Positions 8,354 through 16,330 of a stretch of DNA of 64,000 nt are shown here, piece after piece. Both the position numbers and the translations under genes were made by a program. Position 1 is the stretch's first letter. Each line of letters starts with the position of its first letter. The stretch is from Crocosphaera sp. UHCC 0190 (GTDB lineage Bacteria > Cyanobacteriota > Cyanobacteriia > Cyanobacteriales > Microcystaceae). Below the pieces are notes generated by a model. The model saw only the letters and a list, made by a program, of their open reading frames with translations, was not told the DNA's origin and searched no databases. The stretch covers positions 121,596-185,595 of the forward strand of contig NZ_JAYGHP010000009.1 of assembly GCF_034932065.1 (NCBI RefSeq), written 5' to 3'.

Positions 8354-9109
8354 ATGCGGTTAATTATCTTACTATTACTGTTGGTTGGGACAGGCATTTT
8401 TATTATTCAAAATCAACAGCCTGTGGTGCTTTATTTCTTAGGAACTGAGGCGAAAACCGCTTTATTCTCCCTAAGTTTGCCTCTTGGTCTATGGGTGGTC
8501 ATCTTTGCAGTAGCTGGCATTATGACCAGTTTACTAATACAACTATTAACGCGGTCGCCGGAAGCGAGCCTACGGCGACCGTCCCGTCAAAATCCTACCC
8601 CAAAATCCGTTAAGTCCCCGAACCGTCCCCGTCCCCCAGAACCCCCAGAAACTCCCTATCAACGACCTGAACCCAAACGCTCTGATTGGGAAATGCCCCC
8701 AAACCCTGAATGGGAAGCTAACACCCAACTCGACGAAGATGAGGAGTGGAATATTGAAGAACCCCCCAAAGAAAGGACTCAACCCTTCCAACCCTCAAAA
8801 ACCCCGATTATTGAAGATCAGTCCTCAGAATTTGAAATGCCTCAAACCCCGAAAACCGTCTCCCGTGAAGGCACGATTTATTCTTATACTTACCGAGAAT
8901 TACGCGATCGCCAAGATCCAATTGCTTCTCCAGAACCAGAAAGCCCCCCTAGTCCCCCTGAAACTCCACCAACTCCTCCGCCAAAATCTGAACCCATAAA
9001 CGAAGTCTATGACGCAAACTATCGAGTGATTACCCCTCCCTATCAAACCCCACCTAATTCCCTTAATTCTGACTTTGATGAGAATGAAGATGAAGAAAGT
9101 TGGGTCTAG
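8354..9109 (+). CDS. LapA-like (DUF1049) membrane protein with Pro-rich tail
   Basis: Protein of 251 residues. Two membrane helices are visible (about 2-21 and 40-65), joined by the short loop QPVVLYFLGTEAKTALFSLSLPLG, which is typical of LapA/DUF1049 proteins (usually about 100 residues). The remaining 180 residues are an acidic, proline-rich, low-complexity cytoplasmic tail with many PPETPPTPP-like runs. The join between membrane part and tail is encoded by an imperfect palindrome (8552-8581). The stop codon overlaps the stop of the convergent small gene in a shared CTAG. Function in cyanobacteria is unknown. Confidence 0.75.
   Translation: MRLIILLLLLVGTGIFIIQNQQPVVLYFLGTEAKTALFSLSLPLGLWVVIFAVAGIMTSLLIQLLTRSPEASLRRPSRQNPTPKSVKSPNRPRPPEPPETPYQRPEPKRSDWEMPPNPEWEANTQLDEDEEWNIEEPPKERTQPFQPSKTPIIEDQSSEFEMPQTPKTVSREGTIYSYTYRELRDRQDPIASPEPESPPSPPETPPTPPPKSEPINEVYDANYRVITPPYQTPPNSLNSDFDENEDEESWV
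8552..8581. repeat. GC-rich inverted repeat inside the LapA-like gene
   Basis: CGGTCGCCG (8552-8560) and CGGCGACCG (8573-8581) form a perfect 9-bp stem with a 12-base loop. It is much richer in GC than the surrounding gene and is read in frame as part of TRSPEASLRRPSR. It resembles short interspersed palindromes found in unicellular cyanobacteria that can sit inside genes. Copy number elsewhere cannot be judged here. Confidence 0.5.
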
Positions 9110-9297
9110 CAAAGGGATACTTCACGGGACTGTTGCTTAACTTGGCCAAGCATCGCGGCCCGCTGAAGTTGGATAAAGGCATCAAATTCTTCTTCACTAT
9201 AATGTCTTTTTAACAACCGTCTCAATCTGTCTTCTGCTTCTACCGTGAGATAACCTGTTTCTAATACTTGCTTAACGAGATCACATATATTACTCAT
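9106..9297 (-). CDS. Small conserved cyanobacterial protein
   Basis: Protein of 63 residues, charged and helical, with no Cys cluster, signal peptide or membrane segment. The part LTVEAEDRLRRLLKRHYSEEEFDAF looks like a small helical protein of a kind common in cyanobacteria; I do not know a function. The start ATG at 9297 is followed upstream by a 250-bp region with a 16-bp palindrome. The gene converges on the LapA-like gene with a 4-bp stop-codon overlap. Confidence 0.7.
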   Translation of the reverse strand: MSNICDLVKQVLETGYLTVEAEDRLRRLLKRHYSEEEFDAFIQLQRAAMLGQVKQQSREVSLC

Positions 9298-9343
9298 GAT
9301 ACGGACTCCTATGCTTGTCTGTGAGGGAGTTACTAAAGAAAGT

Positions 9344-9359
9344 TTGACTAATTAGTCAA
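9344..9359. promoter_or_regulatory. Perfect 16-bp palindrome, candidate operator
   Basis: TTGACTAA followed directly by TTAGTCAA is a perfect inverted repeat in the divergent region between the 63-residue protein gene (minus) and aroK (plus). A further half-site TTGACTA starts at 9362. The spacing suits binding of a dimeric regulator close to the small gene's start. The TTGACT could alternatively be a -35 hexamer. Confidence 0.45.
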
Positions 9360-9551
9360 GATTGACTAGGCTAGAGATTAAATACAACAAGGCTTTTCAA
9401 GGATTTGTGAATTTTTCATAAAGATTTGATAAAGTTGTCTTGTTTCTAGGATACCCAACTTTTGGCAAATCATCTACTTTTCTCTGGAGCCAGTCCTGAT
9501 TTTAGGGTAGGGTAAAGGACAGGGGTTTATTTTTCAGGTGAAACCATAACC

Positions 9552-10112
9552 ATGCAGCAGTTACTCCAAGGCGTTAATATTTTCTTGATCGGGATGATGG
9601 GAACGGGAAAAACTACCGTTGGCCAAGTTTTAGCAAAACGACTGAGTTATCGTTTTTTTGATACAGATGTTTTAATTGAACGGGTGACACAACAAACCAT
9701 TAATGATATTTTTGCCACCGAGGGAGAAGAAGCCTTTCGGGACATTGAAAGTCAAGTGCTGGCAGAGTTAGCGGCTTATACTAAAAGTATTATTGCGACG
9801 GGAGGGGGCATTATTCTACAACAGAAAAACTGGAGTTATTTACATCATGGTTTAATTATTTGGTTGGATTCTCCTGTTGATTTATTAATTAAACGTCTTG
9901 CTGAAGATACCACCCGTCCCCTATTAAAAGCAACGGATCTAAACTTAAAATTAGAATTTTTATTAGAGCAAAGACGTTCTCTTTATGCTCAAAGCGATTT
10001 ACATATTAGGATTAATGATCAACAAACCCCTGATGATATTGTTACCCAAATTTTAGCTATGATTCCCACAGTAATTAAACCGAAGTTAGAAATTTTTCAA
10101 AATAATAATTAA
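9552..10112 (+). CDS. aroK: Shikimate kinase
   Basis: Protein of 186 residues that phosphorylates shikimate at the 3-hydroxyl with ATP, the fifth step of the shikimate pathway. The Walker A loop is GMMGTGKTT (14-22). DTDVLIE carries the conserved shikimate-binding Asp, the central block FRDIESQVL gives the Arg, and IIATGGGIIL is the glycine-rich substrate loop. The LID arginine is in EDTTRPLL. Length is normal. The ATG at 9552 follows AGGTGAAACC. It stands apart from the other aromatic gene of the window, trpE. Confidence 0.95.
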   Translation: MQQLLQGVNIFLIGMMGTGKTTVGQVLAKRLSYRFFDTDVLIERVTQQTINDIFATEGEEAFRDIESQVLAELAAYTKSIIATGGGIILQQKNWSYLHHGLIIWLDSPVDLLIKRLAEDTTRPLLKATDLNLKLEFLLEQRRSLYAQSDLHIRINDQQTPDDIVTQILAMIPTVIKPKLEIFQNNN

Positions 10113-10142
10113 CTGGATTAACAAGTTTCCGTAAATTTGACG

Positions 10143-10631
10143 ATGCCCATGATTTCCTTCAAGGACTACGATCACAGTAGGGACGAACGGCTGTTTGCCC
10201 CTAATGATGACTTATCGGCTCAAGTAATGCAACGAATTATTACCACCGGAACTTTAATAATTGCCTCCATCATGGGATTAACCATTCTCTCTCATAAGGT
10301 TCAAGCTTCTCCTAGTTGCTACGGTATTGATGAAGCGGGCAATACCCTCGATTTATCCCAAATTTGTTCCCCTTCTCCTGGGGGTAATTCCTTACCATCA
10401 GTTCCTAATAACTCTCAGGCAATTCCTACCACAAAACCAGAAAATAATCAAGCACCAGAAGGACAAAAAGATCCTAAAACTGCGGCAAGAGAAGAGTCAG
10501 ATAAAGATTTACAAGCTTGTTTTAATAGTCCTGCTTGTCGGGAAATTATGGAAGGAGAGAAACCCCAAGAAAAAACGCCTCATCAAGTCCGCATTGATCA
10601 GGTTCTTAATGGAGGAGTGATGAGACGATAA
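10143..10631 (+). CDS. Membrane-anchored protein of unknown function
   Basis: Protein of about 162 residues. One hydrophobic segment (IITTGTLIIASIMGLTILS) near residues 33-52 would anchor it or act as a late signal peptide, giving the extracytoplasmic part QASPSCYGIDEAGNTLDLSQIC. Four Cys (CYGID, ICSPS, LQACFNSPACRE) could form disulfides. The middle is Pro/Asn-rich. A TTG six bases upstream is possible as a start but the ATG is preferred. It lies 30 bp after aroK. I do not recognise the family. Confidence 0.65.
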   Translation: MPMISFKDYDHSRDERLFAPNDDLSAQVMQRIITTGTLIIASIMGLTILSHKVQASPSCYGIDEAGNTLDLSQICSPSPGGNSLPSVPNNSQAIPTTKPENNQAPEGQKDPKTAAREESDKDLQACFNSPACREIMEGEKPQEKTPHQVRIDQVLNGGVMRR

Positions 10632-10637
10632 ACGATT

Positions 10638-11228
10638 TTAAAACTCAACTTCATCAGCAAAACTGGCCCAACGAACAAAATGAAATGCTCCTGCAATGGA
10701 ACCCCACACCAATTCATTTGTCTCTAAATCAAGGCCGCGATCAAGACTAATTAATTTATTTTCATCGACTTCAAAACTATTTTCTAAATAGGTTTCTTTT
10801 TCATTCCGAATAACCCGACAATTTCTTCCTGGTTTAACAACTCCTTTAAAACTGTTTCCTGTCCAATCAACAAACATATCACACCCCTGCATCACTTCTA
10901 GGTGGTCAGGGGTTAGTTTTTTTAATTTTTCTAAATCGCGGCAAGCTCCTAAAAAAGCTTCTTCATCTTTTACCTTACAATTTTCTAATTCAATTCGCTC
11001 GTCTATTACCTTTAATTTAAGCACTCGTAAGCGATAGGGACGGTTCAACATGAAGTCATAAGCTTGTTCTAAAAATAAACTTGGTTCGGGAAAAGTTGCT
11101 ACAGGTAACGGACGAATACATACCCGAATATGAGCATAAAAAGGCGGATTTTCAAAGGCCTGTGCTTGATTACTAAAATCGGCACACATCCAACGGGCCA
11201 AGGTTTTTATATCAGTCGGGTGAGACAT
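10638..11228 (-). CDS. cpcT: CpcT/CpeT-type phycobiliprotein lyase
   Basis: Protein of 196 residues, the usual CpcT length. The family attaches phycocyanobilin to Cys-153 (or its equivalent) of beta-phycobiliprotein subunits. Diagnostic stretches are TLARWMCADFSNQAQA, PPFYAHIRVCIRPLP, EQAYDFMLNRPYR, GCDMFVDWTGNSFKG and SLDRGLDLETNELVWGSIAGAFHF. No phycobilisome structural genes are nearby, which is common for this gene. It converges on the preceding membrane protein gene with 6 bp between stops. Confidence 0.92.
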   Translation of the reverse strand: MSHPTDIKTLARWMCADFSNQAQAFENPPFYAHIRVCIRPLPVATFPEPSLFLEQAYDFMLNRPYRLRVLKLKVIDERIELENCKVKDEEAFLGACRDLEKLKKLTPDHLEVMQGCDMFVDWTGNSFKGVVKPGRNCRVIRNEKETYLENSFEVDENKLISLDRGLDLETNELVWGSIAGAFHFVRWASFADEVEF

Positions 11229-11627
11229 ATTTAATCAGGATTAATTAGACTTCACAATACACTTACAGGGTTCTATTTTACCGCAATTGGGAGTGTAGCG
11301 GGGTGGGACAGTTGGGGGAAAGTGCTTGATCAACTACTTAGTGTTATCTGAGAATCGGATTTCACCTAAGTATTAATACTAGGGATTTCCTTCGGTAATT
11401 CCGATCAATATATAAGATGACAATTATCTAAAACCCTTGGCATTAAAGGATTTTGGCGGGTTGGCTGTTGTTTTTTGGGACTGGTTTAATGACGCTGGCA
11501 GAAATTTTTCTAAAAACCTTCTGCAGTTTTTCCGAAATTTCTCTGAGAGAGACTGTATCCCTAATTACCAAACAAACCAAACCGTTAAGTTTACAGTTTT
11601 TCTTTTTTAATTTTTGGAGTCAAAATC
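11229..11627. other. Intergenic region before the tandem exported genes
   Basis: This 399-bp stretch separates cpcT from the first tandem gene. The last 90 bases resemble the leader of the third copy (12450-12539), ending in CCGTTAAGTTTACAGTTTT, a T-rich run and the ribosome site TTTTTGGAGT. So the duplicated unit includes the leader. An open frame of 64 codons at 11453-11647 is judged spurious. No RNA gene was seen. Confidence 0.6.
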
Positions 11628-11921
11628 ATGAAAGGTTCTATCCTTAGTTTAATCGCTATCTCTACCCTTGGTTTAATGACATTTCCCGCTTTAGCTGATA
11701 ATGCTAATGTGCAAACTTCAGGACAAGTAAATACCCAAGTTGGTGATCGTAACAGTTCTTCTCAAGACACTTCTCAATCTAATCTCAATAGTCGTCGGGG
11801 CCCCAATGGAGAAAATACCGGAAGCGCACAAGATAGCTACCAAGATTCTTATCAAGAAGGGTTTGGAAACCGTAATGAACAAGATACTGTTCAACGCAAT
11901 GTTGACCGTCGTCATCGTTAA
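11628..11921 (+). CDS. Exported curlin-like Q/N-rich protein, copy 1
   Basis: Protein of 97 residues. A signal peptide covers residues 1-23, with likely cleavage after ALA before DNANVQ. The mature part of about 74 residues is rich in Gln, Asn, Ser and Arg. It contains two exact matches to the curlin repeat pattern Q-x-G-x2-N-x3-Q: Q37-VG-DR-N42-SSS-Q46 and Q76-EG-FG-N81-RNE-Q85. Curlins form extracellular amyloid. Here there are only two units per protein, against five in CsgA. Start ATG follows TTTGGAGT. First of three nearly identical tandem genes. The amyloid role is inferred from the motif. Confidence 0.8.
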   Translation: MKGSILSLIAISTLGLMTFPALADNANVQTSGQVNTQVGDRNSSSQDTSQSNLNSRRGPNGENTGSAQDSYQDSYQEGFGNRNEQDTVQRNVDRRHR

Positions 11922-12107
11922 ACCCTTGATTAACTTTTAGCTGAATTTTCTTCAGTTAAATCTCATGATTTGTTGAGCATTGGACTTATCATCTCACTAG
12001 TCTGTTTTAGTCCGATGTCTCATTAAAAAGTGTTGCTTACTTAATTAACAAGCAAACAACACCCTTGTGTTTACAGTTTTTTATTTTGATTTTTTGGAGT
12101 TACCCCC

Positions 12108-12401
12108 GTGCTTAAGTCTATCATTAGTTTAGTTGCTTTGTCCACTATCGGTTTAATGACATTTCCTGCTTTAGCTGATAATGCTAATGTGCAAACTTCA
12201 GGACAAGTAAATACCCAAGTTGGTGACCGTAACAGTTCTTCTCAAAACACTTCTCAATCTAATCTCAATAGTCGTCGGGGCCCCAGTGGAGAAAATACCG
12301 GAAGCGCACAAGATAGCTACCAAGATTCTTATCAAGAAGGGTTTGGAAACCGTAATGAACAAGATACTGTTCAACGCAATGTTGACCGTCGTCATCGTTA
12401 A
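12108..12401 (+). CDS. Exported curlin-like Q/N-rich protein, copy 2
   Basis: Protein of 97 residues starting with GTG behind TTTTTGGAGT. The signal peptide differs from copies 1 and 3 (VLKSIISLVALSTIG), but from residue 16 on the protein is the same except D47N and N60S relative to copy 1. Both Q-x-G-x2-N-x3-Q motifs are kept. The DNA is almost identical to copy 1 from about 12151 through the stop codon and about 35 bases beyond it, while the leader is more diverged, suggesting duplication followed by gene conversion of the body. Confidence 0.8.
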   Translation: MLKSIISLVALSTIGLMTFPALADNANVQTSGQVNTQVGDRNSSSQNTSQSNLNSRRGPSGENTGSAQDSYQDSYQEGFGNRNEQDTVQRNVDRRHR

Positions 12402-12539
12402 ACCCTTGATTAACTTTTAGCTGAATTTTCTTCAGCTAAATTCCCGAAATTGTGATGAGAGACATTGTATCTCTTATTAACAAGTCAAACCAAACCGTTA
12501 AGTTTACAGTTTTCTTTTTTAATTTTTGGAGTCAAAATC

Positions 12540-12833
12540 ATGAAAGGTTCTATCCTTAGTTTAATCGCTATCTCTACCCTTGGTTTAATGACATTTCCCG
12601 CTTTAGCTGATAATGCTAATGTGCAAACTTCAGGACAAGTAAATACCCAAGTTGGTGATCGTAACAGTTCTTCTCAAGACACTTCTCAATCTAATCTCAA
12701 TAGTCGTCGGGGCCCCAGTGGGGAAAATACCGGAAGCGCACAAGATAGCTACCAAGATTCTTATCAAGAAGGGTTTGGAAACCGTAATGAACAAGATACT
12801 GTTCAACGCAATGTTGACCGTCGTCATCGTTAA
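12540..12833 (+). CDS. Exported curlin-like Q/N-rich protein, copy 3
   Basis: Protein of 97 residues, identical to copy 1 except Ser for Asn at position 60. The ATG at 12540 follows TTTTTGGAGTCAAAATC, the same leader as copy 1. An upstream in-frame GTG/TTG extension to 12465 exists, but its translation is not conserved with the copy 1 leader, so it is rejected. Both curlin-type motifs are present. It is followed 126 bp later by a different exported protein gene. Confidence 0.8.
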   Translation: MKGSILSLIAISTLGLMTFPALADNANVQTSGQVNTQVGDRNSSSQDTSQSNLNSRRGPSGENTGSAQDSYQDSYQEGFGNRNEQDTVQRNVDRRHR

Positions 12834-12959
12834 ACCTCCATCAAAATTTAGCTGAATTTAATTTAGTTATTTCAGCAACATATAGGGGTTAGATGAGAGG
12901 TTAACCCGTTAAACTAAGTCTAACCTCTGATTCATTCTTAATGATGTGAGGTGATAGAA

Positions 12960-13316
12960 ATGAAATTGACAAAACTTACGTTTACTATCGCTATTTTAGT
13001 AGTTTGTCTGCCGATTATTGTTCAAGCTAAACCCGTTAATGTTCAAACTGGAAATGTCAGGATTATTCGAGAACCCAATGGCAGTATTCAAGTTGATACA
13101 GGAAACACACAAATTAGTGTTCCTCCACGGTCAATAGAACGAGAAATCAATGATTATCCTTCAGATGATGTGGAAGTTAATTCCTCAACTTCTACACAAA
13201 CTATTCACAATACTCGCTGTGGGACAAGGAGTGTTCAATCTCATCAAATCAGTAGAGTTCATGGGTCTGGTCAAACCACTAGACAAACGAATATTTCTAC
13301 TAATATTTGTCAATAA
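12960..13316 (+). CDS. Small exported Q/N/T-rich protein
   Basis: Protein of 118 residues with a signal peptide (TFTIAILVVCLPIIVQA, cleaved near residue 24). The mature part begins KPVNVQTGNVRI, close to the NVQTSGQVN start of the tandem proteins, and ends with SGQTTRQTNISTNICQ. Two Cys could pair. The ATG at 12960 is chosen because GAGGTGA lies 6 bases upstream; a GTG at 12951 is in frame. It lies 18 bp from the next gene, so they are likely co-transcribed. Family not recognised; probably a secreted component of the same island. Confidence 0.7.
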   Translation: MKLTKLTFTIAILVVCLPIIVQAKPVNVQTGNVRIIREPNGSIQVDTGNTQISVPPRSIEREINDYPSDDVEVNSSTSTQTIHNTRCGTRSVQSHQISRVHGSGQTTRQTNISTNICQ

Positions 13317-13334
13317 TTATCCCAGGAAATTATC

Positions 13335-13706
13335 ATGAAATTTACCTATTTGAGCGTCGGTTCTTTGTTTGTTACTAGCATATTTTGCCTGACCGTTCTT
13401 ACTCCAAAATCTGCTTCTGCACAATGTGTACAATCCCATACAGGTATTCAATTACACATGGGACAAACTCCGGCAGAACAAACCCATAACACTCAATTTG
13501 ATAACCAAGGAAGTTGTACAGGTAATGCGAGTTCTAGTACCTCGACTCAGGTTAATATTGGGGGAGATAATGTACGTCAAGATCAACAATCTCGTCATGA
13601 ATCTCGCGGGGGTAGTGGTAATCCTTCAGGAGTAAATGGCCCAACAGTGAGTGTTGATACTGTTGTCCCGGTTAATGTTCAAACCCCTCAGAATTTCCCC
13701 TATTAA
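13335..13706 (+). CDS. Small exported Q/N/S-rich protein
   Basis: Protein of 123 residues with a signal peptide ending near ASA-QCVQ (residue 29). The mature part has two Cys (QCVQSH and QGSCTGN) and a segment STSTQVNIGGDNVRQDQQSRH that resembles a loosened curlin unit (G-x2-N-x2-Q). The end is VVPVNVQTPQNFPY. It follows the previous exported gene by 18 bp. I do not know the family; context suggests an extracellular protein working with the tandem Q/N-rich proteins. Confidence 0.7.
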   Translation: MKFTYLSVGSLFVTSIFCLTVLTPKSASAQCVQSHTGIQLHMGQTPAEQTHNTQFDNQGSCTGNASSSTSTQVNIGGDNVRQDQQSRHESRGGSGNPSGVNGPTVSVDTVVPVNVQTPQNFPY

Positions 13707-13824
13707 TTTTAGCTTGGAATAGCTTAGGGATGGTAGAGTCGCTAATGTGTGTTTTTGATACACATTAGCCTTTATTTTCAGACAATTAAGGTCATATTTA
13801 GCAACGAAGGGAGAGGTAATTACT

Positions 13825-14388
13825 ATGGATAAAAAATTTTTTATATTCTTTTCAGTTTTTGGGGCTTTACTGGCAACTATAATTATTATTATATCTCAAA
13901 AAAGTCAGCAGCATTTAATAAATTCAAGACAAATTAGCTACAATACCTTTGAAATAAACACTGATAAACAACCAGAAGTTATTGCCGTGAAAAATAGATA
14001 TCGTGTTGGAAGTTATTCCTACCAAACTCAGAAAAATAGGAATTCATTTTCTCAATCTTACCAACAACAACAAACCCAAATTAATCTGAGTCAGTCTGAG
14101 TTAGACAGTCCTTATTTTTTGACCATAAGTACAGGAGAAAAAAACACTCAATTAACAGCAGAAATTTATCTCAATGGCAACTTAATTCAACGGTTTAATC
14201 ATTCCCAAAATATTATTGATTTATCTCCTTATCTTACCCCTGGTAGACAAGTAATTTTGATTTCAGGTAATTATACACCAAATAATGATTCTGTCATGCT
14301 TGAATTAAAGGGAAAAAACACACAAATTCGTCAAGAAACCGCCGGAAGTGGACAACTTCAACAACACTTAATTATTGATGTTCAATAA
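13825..14388 (+). CDS. Membrane-anchored protein of unknown function
   Basis: Protein of 187 residues. A strong N-terminal hydrophobic helix (FFIFFSVFGALLATIIIIIS) without a clear cleavage site would anchor it in the inner membrane. The outside part has a Gln-rich linker (QSYQQQQTQINLSQSE) and a C-terminal half with alternating hydrophobic residues (FLTISTGEKNTQLTAEIYLNG; QVILISGNYTPNNDSVMLELKG), probably a small beta-sandwich. Good GGGAGAGG site before ATG. It sits between exported Q/N-rich genes, so it may help export or assemble them; this is inference from position. Confidence 0.65.
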   Translation: MDKKFFIFFSVFGALLATIIIIISQKSQQHLINSRQISYNTFEINTDKQPEVIAVKNRYRVGSYSYQTQKNRNSFSQSYQQQQTQINLSQSELDSPYFLTISTGEKNTQLTAEIYLNGNLIQRFNHSQNIIDLSPYLTPGRQVILISGNYTPNNDSVMLELKGKNTQIRQETAGSGQLQQHLIIDVQ

Positions 14389-14413
14389 GCAGGAATATCT
14401 GGGGAATTGAAAA

Positions 14414-15520
14414 ATGAATAACAATCTTAGTTTTGTGGGTTTAGCATCAATTAGTTTTTTCAGTTTGACAACTTTTTCCGCTAATGGACAAATTCCCCAG
14501 ACTGGTATCCAAGATATTGAAATTGAGGGAAGTTTTAATGAAGTTACTCAAGAATTAAATCAACAATTCATCCTAAATTTTGTTTATCTTCCTCAACTAG
14601 AATCATCAGTGATTCCTAGATTGAATGTTCAAAGTTCTTTGTTAGATAATGTTAATAATCTGCTCACTCAACAAATTAATCAAACCGTTTTAGATTATCC
14701 CTTCGTTAATAGTAGTTTAACTCATTTCAGTATTGATGATTTTTTGAATTATGATAATACCCTAAATGGGGTACAGTATAATACCCAACAAGCATATATT
14801 GAAGGTGAGAATAATTTTATTAGTCAAAAAAGTTCCCAAACTTTAACGGATTTTTTCTTTTTGGATGATTCAAGTGGAATTACAGGAGAGGAAAATTTTA
14901 GTGAATTTTTAGATAAATTTTTAACCAGTCAAGGACTAGATTCACTACAATTTGGCTTACAAGATACCTTTATTTTGGGTAATAATAACTTAATTACACA
15001 AACCATTAGTCAAACCTTGAATGGCTTTATTTTTACTGACACTGATTTTAGCCTTTCCTCTGATTCTTTCATTTTAGATCCAATTCAGTTTACCATTCAA
15101 GAGACATCTATTTTTAATAATGTTAATAATGCTCTTGTCAGTGAAAACAATATAATTAATCAAACTATCAACCAATTTATCGGTGATGTTGCCTTTTTTA
15201 AGGCTAGTTCAATCTTTCCTAATAACAATGTTTTCCCTCAGAATAATAACTTAGGTTTTGAGAGTAATGATTTAGTTGATTTTGATCTCAACGCCTTTAT
15301 TACAGACATCTTAAATTTAAAGAAAACAATGGTCAAAGGAACACAAATCAATCGTCAATTAGCTGAAACCATCGGCAATGATAACGAAACCCGTCAAGAA
15401 AACCTGCAGGTTTTGGTGGTCAGCGTTCCTGAACCAAGTTCCCTAAAAATGCTATTATTGTTAACAGGATTAGGGATCTATTCGTTTCTGATAAAACTTT
15501 TGTCCCTGGGGAGTCGCTAA
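14414..15520 (+). CDS. PEP-CTERM exported protein with degenerate curlin-like repeats
   Basis: Protein of 368 residues with an N-terminal signal peptide (residues 1-25) and a C-terminal PEP-CTERM tail ([19 protein letters not shown] followed by a short basic end), which directs sorting by an exosortase in bacteria with exopolysaccharide. The middle is rich in Asn, Gln and Phe and has repeats of about 50-60 residues containing x-x-G-x2-N-x3-[11 protein letters not shown] (129-138), [10 protein letters not shown] (187-196) and [10 protein letters not shown] near the end. The 3' end overlaps queC on the other strand by 51 bp. No exosortase gene is in the window. Confidence 0.78.
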   Translation: MNNNLSFVGLASISFFSLTTFSANGQIPQTGIQDIEIEGSFNEVTQELNQQFILNFVYLPQLESSVIPRLNVQSSLLDNVNNLLTQQINQTVLDYPFVNSSLTHFSIDDFLNYDNTLNGVQYNTQQAYIEGENNFISQKSSQTLTDFFFLDDSSGITGEENFSEFLDKFLTSQGLDSLQFGLQDTFILGNNNLITQTISQTLNGFIFTDTDFSLSSDSFILDPIQFTIQETSIFNNVNNALVSENNIINQTINQFIGDVAFFKASSIFPNNNVFPQNNNLGFESNDLVDFDLNAFITDILNLKKTMVKGTQINRQLAETIGNDNETRQENLQVLVVSVPEPSSLKMLLLLTGLGIYSFLIKLLSLGSR

Positions 15521-16180
15521 TTCAGGATATCCTGCTTCAATCAGGGCGCGATCGCGGATACGGCAAGAATCACACAACCCACAGGGTTCTATTCCTCCTT
15601 GATAGCAAGACCAAGTTTTGGCTAGAGGAACCCCTAATTTAACTGCACGTTCGATTATATCAACTTTCGTGTCCTGGATCAAGGGAGCGATCAGTTTGGG
15701 GGCTTTACCTTCAAGTCCCGCTTTTGAGGAAAGATTGGCTAAACTTTGATAAGCCTGGAGATAGTCAGGGCGACAGTCAGGATAGCCCGAATAGTCTACC
15801 GCATTGATGCCTAAATAAATGGCTTCTGCTCCCTTTGCTTCTGCGAGGGAGAGAGCAATGGCAATAAAAACCGTATTTCTCCCAGGGACATAGGTTGAGG
15901 GGATAAGATCGGGGTTGATGCCATCTTGGGGAAGGGATAAGGAGGCATCGGTTAAAGACGAACCGCCCCATTGAGCTATGTTAACATCCACAATATAATG
16001 TTGGGTGATGCCTAATGCTTGGGCGATGGTAGTGGCTGCCTCTAATTCCCTTTCGTGGCGTTGTCCATAGCGCAGGGAAAGGGCAATTATATTATAGTCT
16101 TGGGAAATAGCGATCGCGGCTGAGGTGGCTGAGTCTAACCCCCCTGATAATAAGACAACGGCTAATGGTTTATTGGTCAT
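15470..16180 (-). CDS. queC: 7-cyano-7-deazaguanine synthase QueC
   Basis: Protein of 236 residues that converts 7-carboxy-7-deazaguanine to preQ0 with ATP and ammonia, in queuosine synthesis. The PP-loop [11 protein letters not shown] is at the N-terminus, and the zinc site is [15 protein letters not shown] near the C-terminus. The ATG at 16180 ([14 protein letters not shown]) gives the normal start; an upstream in-frame extension to 16246 is not family-like. Its last 16 codons and stop are antisense to the tail of the PEP-CTERM gene. Confidence 0.95.
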   Translation of the reverse strand: MTNKPLAVVLLSGGLDSATSAAIAISQDYNIIALSLRYGQRHERELEAATTIAQALGITQHYIVDVNIAQWGGSSLTDASLSLPQDGINPDLIPSTYVPGRNTVFIAIALSLAEAKGAEAIYLGINAVDYSGYPDCRPDYLQAYQSLANLSSKAGLEGKAPKLIAPLIQDTKVDIIERAVKLGVPLAKTWSCYQGGIEPCGLCDSCRIRDRALIEAGYPELATPQGQKFYQKRIDP

Positions 16181-16330
16181 TTTTTTCTCACGTAAGTTAC
16201 CATATTTTTCTAAATCTTTGCCCCTACCATGATAATCGATGCACAAAAACCCTTGTAAATCTTAACTTGACATGGTATTATATATAACGGAGAATCCGTG
16301 CGCCTATATTCTCTTATTCTATTGCCAATA

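Larger units (their letters stand above)
11628..12833 (+). repeat. Tandem triplication of a 0.45-kb unit
   Basis: Three direct copies of gene plus flanks begin at 11628, 12108 and 12540, with spacing of 480 and 432 bp. The bodies (for copy 1, about 11660-11955) are nearly identical in DNA, including the 3' sequence AAACCCTTGATTAACTTTT after copies 1 and 2. Such identity at silent sites points to recent duplication or ongoing conversion. Confidence 0.9.

Noticed and set aside
8570..9112. Open frames of 70-86 codons opposite or out of frame with the LapA-like gene
   Set aside because: They arise from the Pro-rich codons (CCN) of the real gene read in other frames.
11453..11647. 64-codon frame before the first tandem gene
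   Set aside because: It overlaps the real start, and the matching leader of copy 3 does not preserve the frame.
11718..12855. Extra frames of 65-67 codons on both strands in each tandem copy
   Set aside because: They are shadows repeated because the DNA is repeated; the signal-peptide frame is the coding one.
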